The translations under genes were made by a program, and so were the position numbers. A stretch of 64,000 nucleotides of DNA from Bin55 sp965203735 (GTDB taxonomy: Bacteria > Pseudomonadota > Gammaproteobacteria > Pseudomonadales > Azotimanducaceae). Shown here in pieces: positions 37,077 through 44,878 of the stretch. How positions within the stretch are numbered: the stretch's first letter is position 1; every line of letters starts with the position of its first letter. The stretch is from the NCBI GenBank assembly GCA_965203735.1, contig OZ241909.1, forward strand, positions 2,170,001-2,234,000, read 5' to 3'. The notes beneath the pieces are model-generated. The model was not told the DNA's origin. It was given only the letters and a program-made list of their open reading frames with translations, and ran no database searches.

Positions 37077-38231
37077 ATGAGACGTGAGAAGGAGCTTGCA
37101 CAGCTACTCGCCGTAATTTCTTTGATCGCATTTGGAATCTCTGCTAGCGGCATGGCATGCCCAAAGAGTCCTGGATTTCGTTTGACAGACGAAGCAAGAG
37201 AAAAGTGCGAGGACAAAGTGGGGGGATCCTTAGTCAAGTGCCGACAATACGTGGATTCTCTACTCGACGTCGAAGACCTAACGGACCAACAACGCTTTGA
37301 CTTAGCTGATTTGCTAGCTTTCTTTAACACTTCGGCAAATGGCCAGCAAAGTGAAGAAAGTCTACGTCTGCGGTCTTTGCAGGAATATCACATACTCCAC
37401 GAAGAATATCCTGATGATGTTCAGGTAATGTGGGGTCTGGCTCTGCTTGAAGACCGGGAAACGAGTCTTCAGTTACATCGCCGGATTGCACATCTAGCGC
37501 CTGATTGCAATCTCAACAACCTTTCTCTTGTAAACGAGTTGGATCATAAGACTGGCTGGGGAAGGGACCGCGCAGATCAAGATGAGGACCTCGTGCAGGA
37601 GTTTGTGTCCTTGCTTGACCAGGGATACGAACACGCAGAGAGCGTGTGGGACAAGATGGACTTCGGCCACCGGAGATATCGGGAATATCTGTTAGCAGGA
37701 GAACAGAATCTTGCCAGAATATTTTGGAATCGGGTTGTCGCCGAGCTCGATCCGGAGAGTTTCCCTCAAGACAATACGTACGCGTACGGTAACGGTTGGT
37801 TTCTTTTGTGCGGACACAAGGGCTTTGAGTTTCGATTTGCTGAGATTTGCCTGGATACGATCGAAAAGACTTTTAAGGAAGCACTAGAAAGTGACACTAG
37901 CTATGTGAATGGCTACAGAGGCGTGAGTCTATTGGCCCAACAGCTTCTGAACCCGTGGAGCAATTCCAAGATTGTGCTTGATCCGTCTCCACCTAACGTG
38001 CATGAGGTCACGTTCAGACCTTATCGCGCGAGCGAAGGTGGTCGTATATTAATGCGATTGCGAGACTTGATGGAAAGTGTGCCCGAGGACGCGAGAAATA
38101 GCTGGTTTGAAGAAACTTACAAGATACTTCAGGGACAAATGCCGCGTCCGGCGGAACCCGAGGAAGGGAGTGTCTTTAATCTCCTACGTTCACCGTCAAA
38201 CCCAGACATATCGAGATTTGAACGCCTATAG
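37077..38231 (+). CDS. unknown secreted protein, upstream copy of a tandem pair
   Basis: I do not recognise this protein. The 384-aa product starts at the ATG at 37077, where GGAGAG lies about nine bases upstream; the same context precedes the second copy, which supports both starts. A signal peptide (residues about 1-27) is followed by CPKSPGFRLTDEAREKCEDK. The rest is mainly helical, with TPR-like stretches such as LRLRSLQEYHILHEEYPDDVQ, and several conserved cysteines. It is about 60% similar by eye to the next gene. The reading frame runs 30 codons past the point where the second copy has a stop, into DNA antisense to the remnant of the neighbouring gene. Confidence 0.65.
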   Translation: MRREKELAQLLAVISLIAFGISASGMACPKSPGFRLTDEAREKCEDKVGGSLVKCRQYVDSLLDVEDLTDQQRFDLADLLAFFNTSANGQQSEESLRLRSLQEYHILHEEYPDDVQVMWGLALLEDRETSLQLHRRIAHLAPDCNLNNLSLVNELDHKTGWGRDRADQDEDLVQEFVSLLDQGYEHAESVWDKMDFGHRRYREYLLAGEQNLARIFWNRVVAELDPESFPQDNTYAYGNGWFLLCGHKGFEFRFAEICLDTIEKTFKEALESDTSYVNGYRGVSLLAQQLLNPWSNSKIVLDPSPPNVHEVTFRPYRASEGGRILMRLRDLMESVPEDARNSWFEETYKILQGQMPRPAEPEEGSVFNLLRSPSNPDISRFERL

Positions 38232-38290
38232 CGCGCTGAATTCCGAACATAGTGGTCCGAAAACTTTGTAAGACTGGCTCCTTCCTCGCC
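38184..38290 (-). pseudogene. remnant of the 3' tail of the gamma-carbonic-anhydrase-like gene
   Basis: On the minus strand this piece reads LTKFSDHYVRNSARYRRS, which matches LTEFSDRYVRNSARYRRS at the C-terminus of the intact gene at 39600-40151. The rest of that gene is absent here and the stop is lost. It is best explained as a piece carried along by the tandem duplication. It overlaps the C-terminus of the upstream copy gene on the other strand. Confidence 0.65.
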
Positions 38291-38360
38291 AGTGAGGTAC
38301 TCGAGCCATGAATACTGCAGGTATGAACTGAATTACCAGCTTTTCTTCTTGGAGCCCCAA

Positions 38361-39720
38361 GTTGGAATCTAGGAGCTTGTTGTGTAGCCAATTGGCACGG
38401 ATTTCCGGGGATTTCAATCCAGTGGTAACCATCCTTTTTCTTTGTTCATCAAAGTTCAAGACAGTAACTTCACCCGTCTTATGATTGTTGGGGAGTACCA
38501 GGATGAAGTGTGAGAAGGTGTTTGTACAGCTGCTTTTCGCTGTTTCTTTTATCGCTGTCGGCATCCACGCCAATAGCACCCCTTGTCCCAAAAGCCCCGG
38601 GTTTCGTCCGTCAGACGAAGCTAGAGAAAAGTGCGAGGAAAAAATCGTTGAATCTCTCGACGAGTGCCGGGAATACGTGGATTCCTTACTCGACATCGAA
38701 GACTTAACGGCTCAGCAACGCTTTGACTTAGCTGAATGGCTGCCGATGTTGAGCTGGTCGGAAACTAGCGGCGGACAGGAAGAGTTTCTTCGTCTACGGT
38801 CTTTGCAGGAATACCGCAGACTCCACGAAGAATTTCCCGATGATGTTCAAGTCATGTCGCACCTGGCTCCGCTTGAGGACGAGGAAACAGGTCTAGGACT
38901 ACAACGCCGCACAGCAGAGCTAGCACCAGACTGTAATAGCAACAACTACCAGCTTTCCATTAGACTGGATCGTCTGACAGACCGCGGAAAGAACCGTGCA
39001 GAACAAGATGAGGATCTTGTGCAGGTATTTGCGGATGTACTCGTTCAAGGTTATGAGCACGCAGAGAATAGCTGGTTCAAGATGTACTTCGGCCAACTGA
39101 GATATCGAGAGTACTTGCTGGCAGGAGACCAGGATCATGCCAAATTATTTTGGAATTATGTTGTCGCCGAGCTCGACCCGGGGAATTTCCCTTTTCAACT
39201 CAATACCTTGACCAACGGATGGGATCTCTTGTGCGGAGACAGGGGCTATCAATTTCGTTTCGCAGGGATTTGTCTAGATGCGATCGAAAAGGCATTGAAA
39301 GAAGCTCTAGACAGTGAGATTAGATATGTGGACCATGCACTCGTGGGAGCGAGTCTCCTAGCCAAACAGCTTGTAGCTCCAGAGTACGTTAGTCCATCTG
39401 TACTTTCTTCAGCACCGCCTAATGTGCACGAGGTCTCTTTTAGACCCTACACAGCCAGGGAAGGTGCGCGGATATTGATTCGCTTGCGGGACTTGCTGGA
39501 GAGTGTGCCACAGGAATCGAGATTCGGATCGTTTAACAAAACATACAGGTATGTACTGGGACAATAACTGCGTACGGTTGAAATCAAGGATGAGAATCTC
39601 TATAGACCAGCACCTTCACCGTCAGACCCAGACATGTGGATATGGGAACGTCTATAGCGCGCTGAATTTCGAACATAGCGATCCGAAAACTCAGTAAGAC
39701 TCTCTATTTCTTCCTCGCTG
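38361..39720. repeat. tandem duplication, downstream unit
   Basis: Second copy of the duplicated segment. Its right end runs into the 3' part of the intact gamma-carbonic-anhydrase-like gene, so this copy keeps what is probably the original junction. See the upstream unit at 36940-38300 for shared blocks. Confidence 0.7.
38503..39567 (+). CDS. unknown secreted protein, downstream copy of a tandem pair
   Basis: The 354-aa product is the paralogue of the gene at 37077. The ATG at 38503 is chosen because GGGGAG lies about seven bases upstream, matching the first copy. Signal peptide (about residues 1-24), then PCPKSPGFRPSDEAREKCEE. Conserved blocks include EYVDSLLDIEDL, DLVQVFADVLVQGYEHAEN, RYREYLLAGDQ and PPNVHEVSFRPYTAREGARIL. 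The frame stops with TAA after LGQ, but reading on in the same frame gives exactly 30 more codons to a TAG whose last residues (ERL) match those of the first copy. The TAA may be a later nonsense change. Function unknown. Confidence 0.65.
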   Translation: MKCEKVFVQLLFAVSFIAVGIHANSTPCPKSPGFRPSDEAREKCEEKIVESLDECREYVDSLLDIEDLTAQQRFDLAEWLPMLSWSETSGGQEEFLRLRSLQEYRRLHEEFPDDVQVMSHLAPLEDEETGLGLQRRTAELAPDCNSNNYQLSIRLDRLTDRGKNRAEQDEDLVQVFADVLVQGYEHAENSWFKMYFGQLRYREYLLAGDQDHAKLFWNYVVAELDPGNFPFQLNTLTNGWDLLCGDRGYQFRFAGICLDAIEKALKEALDSEIRYVDHALVGASLLAKQLVAPEYVSPSVLSSAPPNVHEVSFRPYTAREGARILIRLRDLLESVPQESRFGSFNKTYRYVLGQ

Positions 39721-40151
39721 AGCTCTCGAAGAACCTTGCCGGGAGATCCCAATACTAGGCTCCGAGGCGGAATCTGCTTGTCTTCGGTGATGAGCGTGTT
39801 GGATCCAATGAGGCAACTCTCCCCGACGTTCACCCCGTTCATGATGACAGAGTTAATGCCAATCAGGCTGTTGTTTCCGATCGTACACCCGTGTAGTACC
39901 ACTTTGTGACCAACGGTCACTCTGTTACCGATTGTTACCGGATAGTCCTCGTCCATGTGAACGACGCAATTGTCTTGGATGTTCGATGCTTCTCCTACCA
40001 CAATCGGTTCGTAGTCTCCACGTAGTACTGCACCCCACCAAACACTTGAATTGTGTTTCAGCAAGACTTGGCCGATGAGAACCGCGGTCGGAGCAATCCA
40101 TACATCGCCTTCAGTCTTGACCTGGTGACCTTCTAACTCGTAAAGACTCAT
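39600..40151 (-). CDS. gamma-carbonic-anhydrase-like hexapeptide-repeat protein (YrdA/PaaY type)
   Basis: The 183-aa product is a left-handed beta-helix protein of the gamma-carbonic anhydrase family. The three metal-binding histidines are present (His65 in VVHMDED, His82 in VGHK, His87 in VLHGC) and hexapeptide repeats run through residues 15-150. Homologues are trimeric zinc proteins; many act as carbonic anhydrase-like or thioesterase-like enzymes, and the exact activity here is unknown. The 3' end lies inside the tandem duplication, and a copy of its tail survives at 38184-38290. AGGAAC precedes the ATG. Confidence 0.9.
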   Translation of the reverse strand: MSLYELEGHQVKTEGDVWIAPTAVLIGQVLLKHNSSVWWGAVLRGDYEPIVVGEASNIQDNCVVHMDEDYPVTIGNRVTVGHKVVLHGCTIGNNSLIGINSVIMNGVNVGESCLIGSNTLITEDKQIPPRSLVLGSPGKVLRELSEEEIESLTEFSDRYVRNSARYRRSHIHMSGSDGEGAGL

Positions 40152-40297
40152 TCGCTTTGTTCCTAGTTGGAACTCTTACGGATAGGAATCTGGATTGTAG
40201 TCAGACTTCTTGACGACTTTCAGTTCGAATCGAGGGAATTGGCCGGGTGTTAGAATCCGCGCGACATTTGGCTCCGATGGACTGTAGGAACAGCACT

Positions 40298-41071
40298 ATG
40301 CGAGAAAACTCCGCTTTGGCAAATTGGCGAGAAGGTAAACAGACAATTGGTGGTTGGCTCAGTATCGGAAATGCCTATACAGCGGAATCGATGTCCAGCC
40401 TCGGATTCGACTACTTGTGTGTTGACCTTCAGCACGGAATGATGAGTTACGAAGACTTGAAGTACATGCTTCCGGCGATGTCGAACTACGGTACAGTCCC
40501 TTTGGTTCGAGTTTCTTGGAATGAACCTGCCGAGATTATGAAGTCATTGGATGCAGGCGCATTGGGTGTCATTGTGCCCATGGTGAACAACAGAGAGGAA
40601 GCAGCTCAAGCGGTTTCTGCCTGTAGGTACCCGCCCGATGGCGGTAGGTCGTTTGGGCCCATTCGAGCAGCGATGTATGGAGGACGCGGGTATGCAAGAG
40701 AAGCAAACAACCAGATAGCCTGCATCGCAATGGTAGAAACAGCAGAAGCGTTGGAAAACCTTGACGAAATCGCCTCTACAGATGGTTTAGACGCTATCTA
40801 CATAGGTCCAAGCGATCTAGGATATGCGCTCGGACTAGGTCCCATGGCAATGGATCAAGATCTCCACAAGGAAACTGTTGAACGAATATTGAATACGTGC
40901 CAGCAGCATGGGATTGCAGCGGGTATTCACACTGGCAGCCTTAGTCAGACTCAGTTTCACTTGTCGCAAGGATTCAATTTCGTCACCCTAGGTACGGATA
41001 GCGCATTCATGATGCGTACAGCAGGTGGTGAACTTGCGACAGCAAGGCAGTCGCTCGCGGCGGAACAGTAA
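40298..41071 (+). CDS. HpcH/HpaI family class II aldolase
   Basis: The 257-aa product is a HpcH/HpaI-type metal-dependent aldolase, which cleaves 2-keto-3-deoxy acids such as 4-hydroxy-2-oxovalerate or 2-oxo-3-deoxy sugar acids to pyruvate and an aldehyde. Family residues visible are the His of DLQHGMMSYED, the Arg of PLVRVSW, the metal-binding Glu in AMVETAEALEN and Asp in YIGPSDLGYALG. The ATG at 40298 is preferred to a GTG 17 codons upstream because TAGGAA sits about nine bases before it and the length is normal. An SDR gene follows 186 bp downstream on the same strand. Confidence 0.9.
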   Translation: MRENSALANWREGKQTIGGWLSIGNAYTAESMSSLGFDYLCVDLQHGMMSYEDLKYMLPAMSNYGTVPLVRVSWNEPAEIMKSLDAGALGVIVPMVNNREEAAQAVSACRYPPDGGRSFGPIRAAMYGGRGYAREANNQIACIAMVETAEALENLDEIASTDGLDAIYIGPSDLGYALGLGPMAMDQDLHKETVERILNTCQQHGIAAGIHTGSLSQTQFHLSQGFNFVTLGTDSAFMMRTAGGELATARQSLAAEQ

Positions 41072-41257
41072 CTAGGTCAACAAAATTCGCTTCGACTGTC
41101 TCACTAGGGCGAAACAGACAGGAGTACCCTATTCCAACAAGCATTGTGAGGTCTAGTCTGTCTTAGTTCAGCAGATAGATCGACCTATCCATTCAAGGCT
41201 GACCGGGTATTCTGTAATACGCAACGAAACAACCCACAACGATTTAGGAGTTTGAAT

Positions 41258-42076
41258 ATGGTCGCAACGGTAAACAGAGACGGTGCGTTAAAAGGTCGCT
41301 CTGCAGTTGTTACAGGAGCTAGCAGAGGCATTGGAGAAGCGATTGCTTACAGACTTGCCATGGAAGGAGCCAATGTGATTGTTTCTGCGAGGACAGTCAA
41401 CGAAGGAGATCATCCTCTGCCGGGCACAATTACAAAGACCGTCGAAACCATTCGTGCAGCTGGTGGTGAGGCACACGCTGTTCAATGCAATCTCGCACTT
41501 CCTCAAGACCGAGAGAACCTAGCCGAAGAGTCCCGCAGAAAGTACGGTTCTATAGATATTTTGGTCAACAATGCCGCAGTAACGTACTTCATACCCACCA
41601 AAGACTTCCCCGAAAAGCGAGCTCGATTGATGTTTGAGGTTCAGATGATTGCAGCCATGGATCTCAGTCAACGGTTCATTCCAGACATGCTTGAGCGTGG
41701 TGAAGGTCACATCATCTATATCTCATCGGGCGCAGCCATCCATCCCACCAATCCCAGCGCAGGTGGAGGCGGAGGAACCGTCTACGGTATGTGCAAGGCC
41801 GCTATGGAGAGATTTTCTACGGGATTCGCCGCCGAAGTCTATGCAGAGAACATTGCCGTGAATGCTATTTCGCCAGGATTGGTCGCAACACCAGGAACCC
41901 AACTACACGGATTGGTAAATGAGAGCACCAAGTCGCGAGAGTCTCCAGTCGAGGCAATTGCCGAAGCCACATGCTTCATCGCTCGAAGCGATCCCAAGGA
42001 CATCACCGGAAGGATCGATCAAATCCAACCGTTCATGAAGGAGTTTTCGCTCGACCCAGTTGAGCTAATCGCTTAG
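41258..42076 (+). CDS. short-chain dehydrogenase/reductase
   Basis: The 272-aa product is a classical SDR: NAD(P)-binding TGASRGIGEAIA near residue 18, NNAAV near residue 104, catalytic Ser in IYISSGA, and Tyr-x-x-x-Lys in VYGMCKAAMERF near residues 170-175, followed by NAISPGLVATPG. The ATG at 41258 has AGGAG seven bases upstream, better than a TTG two codons earlier. Substrate unknown. It may act with the aldolase gene upstream on the same strand, but the 186-bp gap suggests separate transcription. Confidence 0.92.
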   Translation: MVATVNRDGALKGRSAVVTGASRGIGEAIAYRLAMEGANVIVSARTVNEGDHPLPGTITKTVETIRAAGGEAHAVQCNLALPQDRENLAEESRRKYGSIDILVNNAAVTYFIPTKDFPEKRARLMFEVQMIAAMDLSQRFIPDMLERGEGHIIYISSGAAIHPTNPSAGGGGGTVYGMCKAAMERFSTGFAAEVYAENIAVNAISPGLVATPGTQLHGLVNESTKSRESPVEAIAEATCFIARSDPKDITGRIDQIQPFMKEFSLDPVELIA

Positions 42077-42123
42077 GGAACTCGGACCTTGACAAACCAA
42101 TTAGAGCTTGTGGAGTTCACTCC

Positions 42124-42444
42124 TTAGTCCGACTTTGACTCTTTCTCTTTTTCTTCCTCTTTCTGGGCAGCGGCAGCACGCGCTCGTTCCGACACTCTGA
42201 GCGCCGCATCGGCAAATCCTTCTAGCATTTGCTTCTGGTCAAACTCACCATGCATTCCACTCAATTTTTCTAGCGTTTTGGCCACCAAGTAAACAAGCGC
42301 ACAAAAAATACCATAGGCAGCCAGACTATAGAAATTGCTGGCACTTGTGTCGAAAGCGAAGAAACAGAATCGGAGTACCCAAACACCCGTGAAGGCGACG
42401 AACACCCAATACACGATCTTGGATACTAGAAGCATTGATTTCAT
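42124..42444 (-). CDS. small two-helix membrane protein with charged C-terminus
   Basis: I do not recognise the family. The 106-aa product (ATG at 42444, with GAGGAAG about nine bases upstream) has two hydrophobic segments (about residues 3-23 and 38-55) and a C-terminal tail from about residue 65 that is highly charged, ending in runs of Lys and Glu (QKEEEKEKESKSD), likely a coiled coil in the cytoplasm. It is convergent with the SDR gene (47 bp gap). Confidence 0.6.
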   Translation of the reverse strand: MKSMLLVSKIVYWVFVAFTGVWVLRFCFFAFDTSASNFYSLAAYGIFCALVYLVAKTLEKLSGMHGEFDQKQMLEGFADAALRVSERARAAAAQKEEEKEKESKSD

Positions 42445-42650
42445 GTAGGTCTTCCTCTTCTTCGATTGAACCAAGTACAGGTTGACAGTGACAACTTGCC
42501 ACTAACAAGCCTATTGTATAGGTAAGTCGTTGAATTGGACAACAGTGAAATTGTGCTCTGTCAAGAATCAAAGAGGCTGTTCACGACGCCTGTCGAGAGT
42601 AGCCAATGCTCAACGACAAGACTAATAGTGACTCCCGTGGAGGTTGGGAT

Positions 42651-43130
42651 ATGGGCACGATCAAAGAGAACGATTCAACAGGCTTCGAAACAGAATCATC
42701 GGTCTCTATACATGCCGATGCACTTGATGTATTCAACGCATTGGAAGAGATTTCGAAGTGGTGGGACTCTCATCACTCTTTTAGCCTTGACGCAAAGAAC
42801 CTCAGTTTGTCTCTTGAAGTAGGAGGACACTTTATGGAAGACATGGGAGGTGGTCAGGGTGTGATCCATTCAACCGTCATATTCTCTAAGCGGGGAGAGC
42901 TACTACGAATGAGCGGAGCCCTTGGTCCTCTGCAAGTGCTTGGTGCTCACGGAACTCTGACCTTGATTTTCAAACAATGCAAGGGCGGCGTTGAACTACA
43001 CGCCAACTACGTCGTGATTGGAAGGAACCTTGAACAATGGGCTGCCCCAGTTGAACAAGTGCTCTATGAACAACTCATTCGACTCAAGAACTTTGTAGAG
43101 ACTGGTGCCCCAGAATTGACTTCAGACTAA
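42651..43130 (+). CDS. SRPBCC (START/AHSA1-like) fold protein
   Basis: The 159-aa product resembles SRPBCC-fold proteins of the AHSA1 type: SSVSIHADALDVFNALE at the start, a central EVGGHFMEDM block, and a long C-terminal helix (PVEQVLYEQLIRLKNFVE). Such proteins bind hydrophobic ligands. The ATG at 42651 is preferred because GGAGG lies seven bases upstream; an ATG 15 codons earlier has none. No enzyme motif is visible and the partner is unknown. Confidence 0.75.
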   Translation: MGTIKENDSTGFETESSVSIHADALDVFNALEEISKWWDSHHSFSLDAKNLSLSLEVGGHFMEDMGGGQGVIHSTVIFSKRGELLRMSGALGPLQVLGAHGTLTLIFKQCKGGVELHANYVVIGRNLEQWAAPVEQVLYEQLIRLKNFVETGAPELTSD

Positions 43131-43198
43131 GTCAACAGTCATTCGAAGCCAGACTCTCCACTGAATGTCATATAACGACTGACGGAATCATTGCAAAC

Positions 43199-43567
43199 TC
43201 AGGGAAGACTGAGAACGGGAACAAAACCACCGAAAATCATTCGTGCGCCGTCGAACGGAACCGGATTGTCTTCCTGACTAAACCGGGGATCAGTCTTCGC
43301 GATTTCGTGTATGCGTTCATCCGCTTTTTGTCTCGTCTCTTTGTCGGGCCACACAACCCAAGAAAAGACTATGGATTCTCCGTTTTTGGCATTAACAGCC
43401 CGACGAAAATCGGTATTCTTGCCGTCACGCACGTCGTCTTCCCAACACTCCATCACGCGAAGGGCTCCGAAGTCCATGAGTATCGAATCCATCATTTGAG
43501 CATGCTCTATGAACTCTTGCTTGTTATCGGAGGGCACCGCAATTACGTAGCCATCAATATAGGACAT
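43199..43567 (-). CDS. DUF1428 family protein
   Basis: The 122-aa product matches the DUF1428 type: SYIDGYVIAVPSDNKQEF at the start, GALRVMECWEDDV, and ending in DGARMIFGGFVPVL. These small alpha/beta proteins are widespread in proteobacteria and have a dimeric alpha-beta barrel fold; function unknown. AAAGGA precedes the ATG. It stands alone between two genes on the other strand. Confidence 0.9.
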   Translation of the reverse strand: MSYIDGYVIAVPSDNKQEFIEHAQMMDSILMDFGALRVMECWEDDVRDGKNTDFRRAVNAKNGESIVFSWVVWPDKETRQKADERIHEIAKTDPRFSQEDNPVPFDGARMIFGGFVPVLSLP

Positions 43568-43698
43568 ATGCCAATCCTTTCTTGAATGTTTTGGTTAGCG
43601 TACCACTTCTGTGTGCGTTCAATAGCATTTAGTAGCCAAGGAGTGCGAATGCATCACGGTTCAATAGAAAATGAACATAGGCTTATCGATTGCGCTTC

Positions 43699-43704
43699 TA
43701 TAAT
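43699..43704 (+). promoter_or_regulatory. putative -10 element (TATAAT) very close to the start codon
   Basis: A perfect TATAAT ends 8 nt before the ATG at 43713. If used, transcription would start at or within 1-2 nt of the start codon, giving a leaderless mRNA; no Shine-Dalgarno sequence is visible between them. A -35 match is not evident. Confidence 0.35.
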
Positions 43705-43712
43705 CAATCGGC

Positions 43713-44627
43713 ATGAGACCAGAACGACTTCCTGAGCCCACAATTTCCATCGATCAGGCAAAAGCTGACATGGATGCATACGGCTATTGCCTACTCAAAG
43801 GAGCTTTGAATCAGGACGAGCTTGAGGCGGTTCGTGCCCGATTGCTTGAGCAGCTAACTGCAGAGGAACAGCAAGGATTTGGCCTCCATTTACCGGACCG
43901 CAAACAATTGGTCCGGTTTCTCATTAACAAAGGCAAAGTCTTTCAAGGAATAGTTCTTCATGAAGGGCTTCACGAAGTCTTGAAACACGTCCTCGGGCAA
44001 GCCTACCTGTTGTCCTCCTACCATGCACATTTCGCCCATCCTGGCGGGAGCACCAACTTCCATACCGATCAGTTCTGGATGCCTCCACCGACCAACGAAG
44101 ACAGGCAGACAATGGTTAGACCCGGATCAATCACTCGACAGGGTAATCGCGGCCAACGTAGCTCTCACCATGCACGACTTCATAACAAGAGCATTTCACC
44201 CGCTGTTGTATGCAACGCCATGTGGATGATTGATGACTTCACCGAGGAAAACGGAGCCACACTCGTGGTTCCCGGTAGCCATCTTAGTGGCCGTGAACCT
44301 GATAACAATTCTGACGGCGATGCGAACTGGATTTCTGCGGTTGGATCTGCGGGAACTGTCTGCATTTTCGAGGGACGTACATGGCACTCCACTGGAAAAA
44401 ACCTCACTGATACACCACGAATCGGATTAACCACAAACTTCTGTGCACCTCAATTTCGCCAGCAGGACAACTTTCCGTTTGGAACACGTCCCGAAGTTCT
44501 TGAAGAAGCTTCTGACCGGCTACTGGAGCTGCTCGGATTCATACCTTGGCAAGGATATGGCGGCTACGAAGGAGCAAGTCGGGTTATACGTGGACAGTAT
44601 GCATTGGGTGAAATGAAACCCACTTAG
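43713..44627 (+). CDS. phytanoyl-CoA dioxygenase (PhyH)-like oxygenase
   Basis: The 304-aa product is the third PhyH-family Fe(II)/2-oxoglutarate enzyme in the window. The triad is His117-Thr-Asp119 in NFHTDQFW and distal His225 in GRTWHSTG, with an arginine (about 236) in DTPRIGLTTN for 2-oxoglutarate. DDFTEENGATLVVPGSH near residues 174-190 is typical of the family. Its only upstream signal is TATAAT 8 nt before the ATG, so leaderless expression is possible. Substrate unknown. Confidence 0.85.
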   Translation: MRPERLPEPTISIDQAKADMDAYGYCLLKGALNQDELEAVRARLLEQLTAEEQQGFGLHLPDRKQLVRFLINKGKVFQGIVLHEGLHEVLKHVLGQAYLLSSYHAHFAHPGGSTNFHTDQFWMPPPTNEDRQTMVRPGSITRQGNRGQRSSHHARLHNKSISPAVVCNAMWMIDDFTEENGATLVVPGSHLSGREPDNNSDGDANWISAVGSAGTVCIFEGRTWHSTGKNLTDTPRIGLTTNFCAPQFRQQDNFPFGTRPEVLEEASDRLLELLGFIPWQGYGGYEGASRVIRGQYALGEMKPT

Positions 44628-44659
44628 ACGATGTGTAATTCTGAAGCAAGAAATCAGTC

Positions 44660-44878
44660 TTACTGATTGCTATCTTCATAGCGCGTTCCACACGTTTCAT
44701 CGATCTGCCTGAGTTTGTTTCGAGGTGAAGCAAATAGTCCGTTGAATCCTAGTGCACCAACGGCGGAAAATCCATATTTCTTGGTACAAACAGACCTAAT
44801 AATTGCTCCGTTGACGTAGAGGACGTCTATATAATCCGAGACGTTTGCAGTCTGAAGCGGCCAGTCGTTATGGGGCAT
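44660..44878 (-). CDS. possible small gene or gene remnant
   Basis: A 72-codon minus-strand frame gives a protein-like sequence (for example YIDVLYVNGAIIRSVCTKKYGFSAV), but there is no recognisable family and no clear ribosome binding site. Its start overlaps the S8 protease start on the other strand, and a plus-strand TATAAT lies inside it. It may be a real small gene, a remnant cut off by rearrangement, or chance. Confidence 0.22.
   Translation of the reverse strand: MPHNDWPLQTANVSDYIDVLYVNGAIIRSVCTKKYGFSAVGALGFNGLFASPRNKLRQIDETCGTRYEDSNQ
44830..44835 (+). promoter_or_regulatory. putative -10 element (TATAAT) for the S8 protease gene
   Basis: A perfect TATAAT, in the context CTATATAATCC, lies 35 nt upstream of the ATG at 44870. 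A TTGACG hexamer at 44811-44816 is present but only 13 bp away, too close for a normal -35, so the promoter is uncertain. Confidence 0.4.

Larger units (their letters stand above)
36940..38300. repeat. tandem duplication, upstream unit (degenerate)
   Basis: This unit and 38361-39720 share upstream DNA (the block GTTGTGTAGCCAAT then GGATTTCCGG and GATTTCAATCC), the whole coding region and downstream DNA that encodes the tail of the gamma-carbonic-anhydrase-like gene. The units lie head to tail, about 60 bp apart, and have diverged to roughly three quarters identity by eye. The 3' end of this unit contains a dead copy of the neighbour gene's tail, so the duplication probably took in part of that gene. 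Confidence 0.7.
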
